Below are positions 48,001-60,000 of a DNA stretch of 64,000 nt, piece by piece. This DNA comes from Protonemura montana (taxonomy: Eukaryota; Arthropoda; Insecta; Plecoptera; Nemouridae), in NCBI GenBank assembly GCA_947568835.1, contig OX387608.1:9400001-9464000 (forward strand), given 5' to 3'. Each line of letters opens with the position of its first letter. Position 1 is the first letter of the stretch. The position numbers and the translations under genes were made by a program. The notes under the pieces were generated by a model. That model was not told where the DNA came from, did not search any database, and was given only the letters and a program-made list of their open reading frames with translations.

Positions 48001-51000
48001 TAGTCTTCAGGATTTGAGAAATCTTCGACGGCCGAGCCGTTCTGGTGCAGCAGGATGGTGTCGGTCTCCGGGTGCGCGTCGACGTGAAGCAAGGGGTGCT
48101 TCTCGGTGACTGCCGGCTTGGGTGTTGGCGGTGCGTGGTTGGAGTTTGGGGGACGGAGGCTTGGTGGTTTGGAGAACGTGTCGTCAAACGTGCTCGATTG
48201 GTAAAGATTCGTGTTGAACGAGTTGTGCTCCTCGTCTTCGGTCAGGTCGTAGTCGTATTGTTGTTGTTGTTGCGAGGAGGGCGGCACGAACATGTTGTTG
48301 TCGACCACGTTCGCGTTGGCCGGCAGGTTGCAGCAGGTGCCGAACAGGAAGCCGTCCATGCAGGAGCCGAGCATGGCGCCTTTGTGAAGGGTGCACTCGT
48401 AGTTGAACATGCAGATGCCTTTGCGAACGCCGACGGTGCAGGTTTTGGGCGAAATGCGGTAGCCGCCGAAGAGTTTGCGACCTGAGGAAAGAAGTTTGGG
48501 GTTAGATGTCTGATTGAAGGCCATCGTGTTGATGTTATTGGACGAAACGATTTTTTTTAGCTATTTAATCAGCTTAGTTGTTGCTATCCAGAAACAAATA
48601 CATTTTATTATTTCAAGTACAGAGCAAGTGTCAAGAAACAAACATCAATCAGTTACCGTGGACGGAACGAAATTGCATCACATTTTTTTTTGTGGATGAT
48701 GATTGATATCCTTTTGTTTGAAGGGTCAAATTTCTTAAAAGCATTGCAGTATCTGGACATGCTCACTTGACCCAAATTAAGCGAGTGTTTGGTTTCTTCT
48801 CTGAAATGACTCCCAAGAATACACCAATGTCAGCAACGCGTACAAACAAATATGAGACTACTACCAAAGTCCCACCCGTCACTGAACTTGACTTTCCAAA
48901 ACAATTGGCACTGGGTCACTGACTAAGTAACAACGACAAGGAATGAAATGAGCATACGAAATCTCACACCTGAATTCGGAATCAAACAAAGTTGACATCA
49001 AATTGAACATTTTAATGTTCCTCTAAGCCAGGAGTATTGACGGTTATTTCAAAGTCAGCATTCTAGAAATTGACGCTTTACCAATTGTCTGAGCTGTCAA
49101 AAAACAACACCAATCAAAATAAATAGTTTAGCAAATTCTGGGTCACAATCGTACAAGGGCACAGTTAGTGTGGACCACGCGATTGTCGCTTCGGGAACTA
49201 ATAAAAAAAAACGCCCAACTTTCAACGAGAAACTCCTCTAACACATCCGTGTACCAAACAGGAAGACGAAAAATCAAACAGACTTATAACATTCCTCTGA
49301 CATGCCCGAAAACAAGCTCTCTGCACATCCGATCTCTGCAAAGCGTCAACACCAGTCAGCTTTCCTGCAAGTTATGCAAGCGGAAGTACATGTATGTAGC
49401 GAGTGTCACTGACATCGCCAGCTGACTGTGACGTCTTCGCTCCATATTCCACATATTATGTTTGTTTAACTGACAGGTGACTGACAGTGAAATGCACTTT
49501 TGCTAGTATCGAGTGGATGCATCGCAAAAAAACACTGTGAATTTTAGGAACATTAATTTAACAGGCAAGTGTAACACTTTTTGTGATCCCACGTCGCTAT
49601 TTTTGCTAATTTACACCCGGGCCAGGTTTGATTATGGGAAACGAGCATTTGGAATGCAGTTTTACATTTTTTCGGCAAGTAAGATTAGGTTAAAACCGAC
49701 AGAATGCATCGAAGCAACTATTCTTTCGCATTGATGACCCAAAAATGTTTACTCCATGAAACTATTTAATTTAATGGAACATATACTTCTAAGAACTGAT
49801 GTCTCATCATCCACTTACATTAAAAGACATCAATATAACGCTAAAAAAAACTATCTGGACTGTTCTAAATTGGGTAGTTCGACTTAATTCAACCGACTTG
49901 AAACTAGTCCAAACAAATCACTACCATCATCACCCTAGCGCGTCCTTGCCGGTAGAGTTTCCGGGAATCTATATTGCCCCGTTCACCAGGCTAATGTAGA
50001 CCTTACGCGGTCTCGGTGCCGAGACCGTGTAATTTGCCTATACGATCTGCGTCTTTTCGCTATGTGCATATTAAGACTTCCCTTGCTTTAACAACCGCTA
50101 TGGGTAACAACCGCTATTGGTTCGCTCTTTCGAGCCGAGCAATGGATGCTAAACGATTACCAAAAGTGCAGGCAATTCACGTAATTATCACCTATACTCT
50201 ACTTCTAGGCTTCCAGCTGTTACAAGCATATTTTTTTACATCATATTGCCTAAAAAGGATTTGGTGGCTACAGATTATAAAACTATTTACGTTAAGCTTG
50301 GTTTTGGTTTACTTTTGGTTTATTTATAAAGGCTAGGTTTTTAAAAGGGATCGTTTTCATGACATAACTATTTAAAACAGTTATCGCATTGCGTTACTCT
50401 TCGATCTAATTGAGCAAGAAATCTGTGAGAAGATCCTGTTATGTGGAATGACAATTAGGTTTTATGGGTGAGTTTTTAACCCACACTTTTATGTAGATCG
50501 CATTTAAATTTGCTTGCAGCTGTCGTCGCTGCAAATTACCTATATCTTTAGCTTTTTCTGAAGAGTTTTGAGCTGTTTTAAATACTTTGTCGCAGATCCT
50601 GCTTCATTTTTGTAACAACTTTATAAGCTACGTCACGAAAATGTTCTTAAAAGTTCCAAATTAAGCGTTTTATTCTGGTTCAATCGAATTTAAATCGAGT
50701 AAAACTTCACAATATCAATTTCAGCGCAATGTACCTACGCAAGGAAAAAAAAACATAGTACAAAAATTGTTGGACCGTAGCATTCAAAACTACGTTTGAA
50801 AATAGTTTTTTGTTTCTGTATGACGATCCTATGTGTCTGTCCCCAAAATAATCCCACCCAATTTTGGCGCTCATTCACGAAATCACTATGCATATCGTCC
50901 CATCCAGTGTACGCATTCCCTAGAGACAAATCGAGTGACTTTCAAAACCCAGTCCTGGTCGGTCCCATCAGTTCGGCCATGCCATAGCTTGCTGAACAGT

Positions 51001-54000
51001 TTCCTCAACATCGCCATGCAGATATCGACTTTCTGTAGCCTGTATTCGTGGGCGAATTTCACCGAAACTAAGACGTGGATCATCAATCAAAGTTACCTGA
51101 TAAGACACAGTCATCATAAATGGTAAAACATCGTATATATTCCTTCTCAGCGATCGTCGTATCATGCAGGTCTTGAAATAAGCTCTTTTTCCCTGGAGAA
51201 CACAGACAGATAAAATGTTTGACTCAGTTTCAAAAGTGTCTAATCGCTTTAAGCATGCAAAGTTCTTGCTAAAGTTAGCCGTAGAAAATTGCATTTCCTT
51301 CTCAAAAGTACAATAAATTTAGTTAAAATTAGCATTTTATTTGCAGCTACATTTTGGTTTTGACATTCAATCTACTGAACTTGCGTGCCTTGTTAGTTAG
51401 TTTTTAGTTGGAACTAGAAATGGGAAGTAATACCCCTCAGGGCTATTTTTCAGTGGCACAATAAAATAAAAAACGCTTGATTGAACAGCTAAAATCAAAT
51501 TAGTGGAGCAATTTACTTATTCAACTTATCAAATTCGCGACCCTTGAAAAGATATATATACACCCCTTATACACCCTATATACCTACGCACACTTTTCCT
51601 ATATATACAAGAACATCCAGCTAAATTTCTGCAAGTGTTGCTCTTAATGACAGGTAGAAAAATGAAGAAAAAAAAGTGAAATAAATTGTAATAACGAAGA
51701 ATATAGATGACCCTTGGCCTGAATGATCTTAGCAAGTAGCAAACACGATCTCTGAACACAAATGAGAAAGACTTCGAAAAATGCGACGTCAAGATAAGTT
51801 CAAGATGCATTTAAAAGTAGCAAATCACACAACCCAATTTCCGTTTCATAACTCACTAACAAATCGACACCGATACTTGACAAAAGTGCCACATACCAAC
51901 CGACCATGAAAAAAAAAAATACCGCGAACGTTTATTGGTACTTGACCAATTGCGCTAAAATTAAAATGTCAATTAAATGCACTTAACGACACACGTGTTC
52001 ATCTTCTGTACGGCCACGTGACCTGAATGTGCTCGATTGGGAGGTTGGAGAAATCAAAGTTGGAAACGCATCGTCATTGTGGAGGTGTTGTTGTCATTGC
52101 TTAGGAAAAATTCATGTCCGGCTCGGTTATTTGCAGGTGATGATCAATACATTTATTGGTATGCTTCAAGCGTTTTAAACTCTGATGTGTTCTTTAAACT
52201 TGACTTTAATCGGCATGCTTGAGTTCTTCACAATTCGTCTTAGCCAAACTGTTAGTTTTCATTAATGGGTTCTACTTTTGCCAACTACTGGGCGCTGCGA
52301 TCGCCTAATCACGGGATGCTGAAATCGGAACAAAATTAGTGACGGAAATTTTGACGAATGTCGCCTCCTTTGTGGGCAGAAAAACAGAAGAACAAAATTT
52401 CAACTCCTTGATTTGCACCAAGGTAAAAAAAACTCCTCTAACCAAGCGATAACCTATCTGGAACCCGATTCACGAAGCAGTTTCCACTCAAGATTTCTAA
52501 CTAACGCCCATCGCACCCTAATGTTCGCGTTTGCATGGCGCCCAGTTCGATCCCAGCACGGGTCATCCATCACTGGATCACCCCCCCCCCCTTCCTCCTC
52601 CCCACCCGATCGATTGCCATCCCTGTCACGTGCCGGATATCCGTTACTTGTGTACCGCGCGAGTGTTTTGTTTCAGGGCTTATTGGGGGTTGCCAACAGA
52701 CTTTTAAAACGAACGCGTGCCTCTCTGTTTTTTAAATGTCATCGGCCTTTGCCCTTTGGTCATTTCCTTGCCTTGGATGAAGCTTTTGGCTAAGATACAT
52801 AGTCTAATCTTCCGCTAGGTAACATTTCATTTAGTAGAATTCAGTGAAGAATGTCCTATTCTGTAGTCAAGACTCATTGCTCTCCTTATATGTTCGTACC
52901 GTTATCGCTTCATTACGCGTCCATTTTATGATTTCGTAAATTAATTGGTATGATTGGAATCGATTCTAATATCAGATTCTAGTTGACGTCGAATCAAAGT
53001 CTTCGGTCTTCAAAGTTTTCCATCTCGAGTATTCGCTCAGAGCAATATAATCCACATTGCACGTTCATCTATTGCCGTCTGGCGTCGATACGGTCAATAG
53101 CAACTCTCCAAACCAAAACCATACACAACCAAAAATTGGGGTGCAAACCATTCCGCGGTAAAACTTTTAGGGGTCAAGTTCTATTTGCAAAAATCAGAAA
53201 AAAAAACGGTGTATAGGTCAGGATATACTGACTGTTGCTCATATTATTTAATTTAAAGGAGGTATGATATCGTCACAGTCTTCGCGTATGTTATATTTTG
53301 ATTTTTTTTATCCGCCTTGTGTACGTTTCTTAAAACATCATAATGTGTAATATCATAATCCTTTACACACTGTTTTTTTTTTCAAGATTGGAATCATTTT
53401 TAATAGTTGTATCTCTATCCGCGTGGACCTTTGTTCACACAGGCATTATGAGGACTCTAAGGTGCAAGATAATCTTGCAAAATGACATGAAAGCCGAAGC
53501 AAAAACCATCGTTAGACAGGTTTAAGAGCAGCTAATTGCTGTGCATCATTGACTAGATATTTTAGGATCAAAAACCATAGATCAAAAACTGATTATAAAA
53601 TACTTGAATATCAAGTCAATCAAGGTTATAACATTATTAATTATAAAAAATTCAACACAGCAATAGAAATAAAGTCTCCTTGGGGTCAACTTGAAACTAA
53701 ACCAGCACATCCATGCACACCACCATTCCTTACAAATCAAGTGAACCGAACAGCCAGGCTTCGTAAGACTAGGTGATCAAGCCAGGTAAACGGTAGCCGT
53801 TGAAACGATTTCACGGCAGGTTACCACGCGAATGTGTGCTAATATTATAACCATGTCGGAGATGATGCTCAACTCTGACCCCCCGCACTTTCACTGTCCG
53901 CGTAGCGTCGTCGGGGAAGATGACTCGTGGGAATTTGCGCTAGCCGTATAGAGGCGTTGAGACGACGTGTGTTCGGCATGAAGGCGAGGGAGGATAGGTC

Positions 54001-57000
54001 AATTATTTTGAGTAATTTACTAAAATTTACTTGGGACAAGTTTGGGATAAGGATCTGGAACAGGTGTGAGATAAGTGCCAGATTTTCTCCTTAAATTATA
54101 ATTGGTGGTAGTCACCTCAGTTTTATTGAGACTTGGAAGTTCAAGTTTTTATTTTCAGACCAAACGGTTTGGCGTGTTCTCGTTCTCGTTACACCGGTTC
54201 TCGTTAGATCACCGAAGTTAAGCAACACTGCGCTGAGTCAGGTATTGGATGGGTGACCATCATACACATGACCAGTTCTGTTCGGGAGAGAGGTTGGAGG
54301 GATGTAAGTTAGTACAGCAACTTTATTCGCCTTGCTTATCAACCTCTCGACAGCATGGATTTGTGGAGGATTCCTGCTGTTTGAGTTGTACCGTCCTTCG
54401 GAAGGGACGCTAAGCCGGTGGTCCCCTTGGTGCTCTTCGACAGGAGTAGGCTACGTGCCAGCACAGAGTTTCCCCTCCTCCCTTCTAGGCTAGGTTAGGT
54501 TCATCATCATCTACTCATTCACCGACGCTATTAAACCAGTGTCGCATGGCCAGATGTCAAAAAAGTGCGTCGTTAAACACCACAAATAAATTATTTGATT
54601 TTCGGAATGAAACGTTGGTGTTCAGACTCTAATAAAGTCGTTCAGTATCTCAAAATACAGTAAAAAAATTAACTAATTCCTAAATGAAATTTTTTATAAG
54701 TATGCTAAAAAACTTTAAAATGGTGACTATGCGACCTTGCGATATATGGACCGACAACACTAGCCTAAAAACCTCTTTCGACAAAACCCGAGCGGAAGAC
54801 GCAAAAGGAAGTGAAGTACTTGTTGACATTTCCTTGTTTGTCTTTTGGGCAGTGACTCCTGCCGGCAGCCTCACTTCTGTCCAGCGCGCCTGGCAACGCC
54901 GATTAACACATTTCCCAGGTGACACCTACTGTCTAAAACTAAAAATCTACGGCATGACCACCAAAAGAAAACATATCCTTACACGTGAATGATATAGCCG
55001 GCAACACGTCATCAAGTTGACTAGAAAATGTTTAGTATACTTAAAATCATCTTGCCAATCATTATAACGTGACTGAAAGAACGGGATATTATCGAGATCT
55101 TTTTTAATTTGCGCGAAAGGTGCGTTGCCTCATTGGTAAATTCAGCGAACGCCACTAGATCAACGTGTGAGATCAGTCAACTCTGGCGGCTCCAAAACAA
55201 GCTGTTGCACGGTGAACACCGATTCTCTTAAGATCACCGAAGTTAAGCAACACTGCGCTGGGTCAGGTGTTGGATGGGTGACCATCATACACATGACCAG
55301 TTCAACCTCAAGGCTAGAGGGATGAAAGTTAGTACAGCAACTTCATTCGTCTTGCTTATCAACCTCTCTATACAGCATGGATTTGTGGAGGAATTTGGTC
55401 GTCCTTCGGAAGGGACGTTAAGCCTGTGGTCCCCTTGGTGCTCTTCGACAGGAGTAGGCTACAAGCCGGCACCTGGTTTCCTCTCCTTCCATCTAGGCTA
55501 GGCTACGTTCACCATTACTGCTTCATAATTATCCACTCAATCACCGACGCCCAGTGCCGCTGGGCCCGTTATCAAAACAGTGCGTCGTTAAACAACGTTT
55601 AATGAAACAAAAAGACCATTAGCAACCAACATTTGCCAGGTAGCTAGTATAGAAGCGCAACACATGCGATCTCGTCGCGTTTACGACGTTCGATTCGGCT
55701 CCTCTAGGAATTCAGGTCGATGCAAACGGTATTTATCATCTTCTCTTTGTCGCGCATTTGAAATCGCCCAACGCACTGTCTCTCTTTTAGAAGCCTTAGT
55801 CACACAAGCCGCATTGACGTGTTGGTCAGAGTGTTTTGCAGCTGTTTCTGTGGGGATTTTCGATGATAGGTGTGAACAAGACGGTGTGTTACAGGTGTTT
55901 CAGCGGCAAGGTGTTTTAGAAAGATGAGAGAGGAAAAAAAAGCAAAATGACTGAATCGCCGGCGTGTCACTTCTTGTGCTTCACGGTGACTTATGTAATT
56001 GAAAGTATATTCACTGCACATGAGAGCAATTTCTGGTTGAGTACGTAAATGAGGATACGTTATTTTGCAGTTTTTCTATAGACGAGTTGCCATCTTTGTA
56101 ATAGAATGTCCGCAAAAAATTGTAGACTGCTTTTTAATATAATTCAAGATCAAATTGTTTGTAATGGGCGTGGTAAATAATAACACTTGCACTAATTTGT
56201 TTCATGTATACCGTAAACACCGTACGTTACTCTCTATTCTAGTGCAATGTAAATTTTTTATTTGCAATTTTATGAACGCTCTCAGGAAAGTTGTGACTTC
56301 GTTGATAATATATATATGTGGTTTTTGGTTAATTGTTAAAATATAAGGACATCTAGAACATTTGAAATAGATTACTAACATGATACCACAGACGGAATTA
56401 GTACTGCAGTGATTTAGCTCCGTTCAACACTGTTTTATGGACTTCACTAATGAACGCAAATTTAGTAAGGAAATGACTAGATCGCAAATCTGGGCTATGA
56501 AATTGATTGGTGTCATTGTACACTTTATTAGGACGCTTTGTGATATAAAATTGTAATTAAATTCTCGAAGGGGACGAACTTTGAATGGTACACATTTAAA
56601 TAAGAAACGCCATGCGATGAGTGCTCGTGTGGTTTTGGCAAATTGCTCTAATAACTGGGTTGTGAAATTTATGATTGCCATTAGGTTAGATTAGTCTCAG
56701 ACAAGTCGATTCAAAACATCTTTCAATAGGTTGCTTTTGACATACGAAGCAAGACATCTTATACACATGACAAATTTGCATGCTCATCGCTTTGAATTAC
56801 GAGCAGGTAATCAAAATTGAATGGTACAATACGCTTGCATTTTAGCTCACAGACACACAGAGACATTCACGTGCATGCATAGATCTACAACTAGACCATG
56901 AAATTGATGATTGGCTTAGATTAAAAATGCACTTGATTTGAATAACGAATCTCGGGCGTGGACCCCAAGTGTCTTAAGCCGTTGGCTAGATCTTAGTGAA

Positions 57001-60000
57001 GGGCTACGATGCTTTGTCATCTCTGCAGTCTAAATATTTTCACCGATATTTTTTCTGTGGCTCTTTTCGAGCTGCCCTAGCCACGTTTTACCGATGGGCG
57101 AACCTGATTTGCTGACAAAAACAAAGCGAATAAATGGTCGATGAAACCCGAAACTCAGCATTTGGCAAGGGAAAGAATGGGCCGCCTGGATAGAGCCAGG
57201 CTTTCCGGGCAAATATTTAATATCCATTGTGAATCCCGGGCTCGGTTTTCTCTTTCGAATTTGGAGCAAAATCATTTGTTTTCTCCAGCGAGATCAAAGC
57301 TGTTACTCATGGGGTCGTTATATTCTCTGAAATGATAGCTACCAGTATATTCAGTAATAGTTTGAGATCATATTTATAAAAGCTCCAACAGGATCGTCTA
57401 GAATGTCAAGCATTTTTTAGTTAAATCAGAAAATGACGGGCAAAAAATTATTAAAAAACAAAATTACATCGGCTTATAATCCTAGAAACAATCATTTAGA
57501 AGAGGAATAGTGCATATCTATGAAAAACCTACTGTTATACAAAGTATTCTTTTACTATGGAATTTAAAAATTCGTCGAACATTTTTTCATCGAAGGCGTT
57601 TTAATACTTTAGGGTATAAACATAACTTTTCATTAAAGAATTATGGCTACAGCCAATCAGATCTTAGAAATAAAACCTTCAGATATTACAATTTTTATCT
57701 AAAACGAACTTAATTTTTTCAAATAGACATTGTAAACTCAAGCCCACAAGCCTAAACGCTTTGGTCTACGGACACCGCGTGCGGTGGCGTCGCGACGTAA
57801 TGTGGGTCATGCGACGCCCGCGACGCCCGCGACGCCGAGGGCGAGCGGTCTTGGTGTCTAGTGGATCGACATCGCCGTGTGCAAGGAAGGGTGGGGACAC
57901 TCATGCAATCTTTTCAAATGCTTACCTCTAGGGGTCTACGTTTCTACGTCTATGGTTTTAGATTCAGGTCTACTTTATCTAACCAAGTAGCACTAGTTTT
58001 GAAAAAAAGTTATGAAACTAGGTTTTGAATTCTAAGAAAAAAAATCTACATGTTTTCCCGACGTTCGTTTCTCATGTCTGTTATTTTATCAAAAGTAAAC
58101 TCAAATCTCAACTTAGTTTTTGTCTGGTTTTTCTGCACACCTGCCGAGCGATGCAACTCCAAAATCTTAATTCTGGGAAGACACTTTTTATCCACAGATA
58201 CTTTTTAAGCTTTATTATTGATCTAATTTTCTTGCACGCTTTTTGTGTATGTTATTGACTTACTCTGCTCTACCTAAACTTATTATACAGATAAACCCTC
58301 AATCAAACTTAGGGCCATTAACCCCGGTGTTTTTTTTTTTTTGGTATAAATTTATAAAAATCACCTTAAATAAATAGAAACTCTGATTGGATTCCTTCCC
58401 TTTTTAAAACAGATTTCTTACGCCCGCCCACTCACCATCTGGGCAAGAGCCCTTCGATTCAGTAGTCTCGTTTCTGTAGGCAACAACGCTTCAACTTTCA
58501 TTGATCACTGACTACGCTAGCGTGCGGATCATCCAAGTATAAGAAGTCGCTGTTTGCAGGGTAATAACCAACAAAACTTTATTATATATTTTGTTTATAA
58601 AACCAAGTCCTTTTCCCGACCAACAACCTCTTTCTTCACACTGTTCTAATTATTTCATACTTGTTATTTAACACTGTCTGCTTAAGAAAGGTATGCAATC
58701 TCTGTCACTAAACTCTTATGAACTATGAAGTATTGAATTAACGATTATAGACCCACATGCCAATAGAAACTTGGTCGCTAGATTCCTACGACCCTAAACT
58801 GAACAATTTTAGCATTGTTATTCGTGAGTTCGTTATTCGTTGTTCTTTTTCTAATGCTGGACTGATTTTGGGGGGCATTAAAGAAGGTTACTAGTGACTA
58901 TTAGTCAAATGAAATAAATTACATACAAACGAACATCTGAAATAACCATCCATAACGACTAGAACTAATTAGCAATACCCTACAGAATAATTGAATTTAG
59001 GTTTAGTTACCCATTTGACCTTGACAGTTAAATAATATTTTGCTGGAAATGCTAACCTCTACATCCATTGCGTTGAAAGGTATTCAAATTGTCTACAGAG
59101 CAAACGAGTTGACAAAACATGGCAGTACTGTAGGTGGCATCCGGAGGGGCTTGCGGTCAACCTTTTCAACAAACCTCTAGAATTAAACAATTACAACTAA
59201 AAGTATCGACACATGTGTGTAAATCGTTGAGGATAGCATTAATTAAGATTAATTTAAATGAAACCAGTCTCAACATACGAGTTATCTGCGAGAAATAACG
59301 TAACGACGGCGACTCCACCTAGTAGCATTCTTCATTCATGTCAGTAAGTAGACATTTAGCGGTCGTTAAAATTAGCGCTGGCCTGTACCTACCTATAAAC
59401 TGAATGGTACAATTCTTTACAAGTAGGAACCATCAATTTATGTGTAACATGTAAACTGGACAGACTCGTGGCGATAATGTAATAGCTGGATGCACCCGGC
59501 GTAGCATGGCCAGGCGATCGCTGACGATCTCGTTCACGGTGACCGCACATCCAGTCTAACTCTAAACTGGGCCATATTTATTACGTCTTCCACACATACA
59601 CCAAAAAAAAACCAAACAAATACTAGACTAAAAACACGCGCAGCCAAGAGAAAACGCTCGACATTTTTGTCCGTAAATCTGTGAGACTATTTTGTGGCCA
59701 CACCGTGTTCTTTCTCTTTATAATATACTAATGGCAGGAGAAAAACGAATCAGTGAAATTATCTTCCATTATAAGAATTGTCTTCAATGGAGACAAGGAC
59801 ATGTTACAAAAAATGACATAAAACTTTTTAGTGACCTGAAAAATCATTCTCTTTTCCTCGAAATTTGAGAGCGAATGAACTTGGTTACTGTTAGTGTCTA
59901 GCCAGAGGTGAATGTGATTATTAACACGAACATTCTATTGTCCTAGTCATTGCAATTGTTGTTGATCGCGTCCAGTAATTCATCACCATAGGTCTGTCTG

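Noticed and set aside
46831-48485. Several 70-168 codon frames on both strands within the long exon
   Set aside because: Other-frame shadows of the GC-rich coding exon; none has motifs and the true frame carries the cysteine knot and joins the protease domain.
59475-59560. Minus-strand frame starting near GCAVTVNEIVSDRLAML, about 40 codons
   Set aside because: GC-richer and suggestive, but bounded by stops with no clear splice sites or homology; could be a relic, not supportable.
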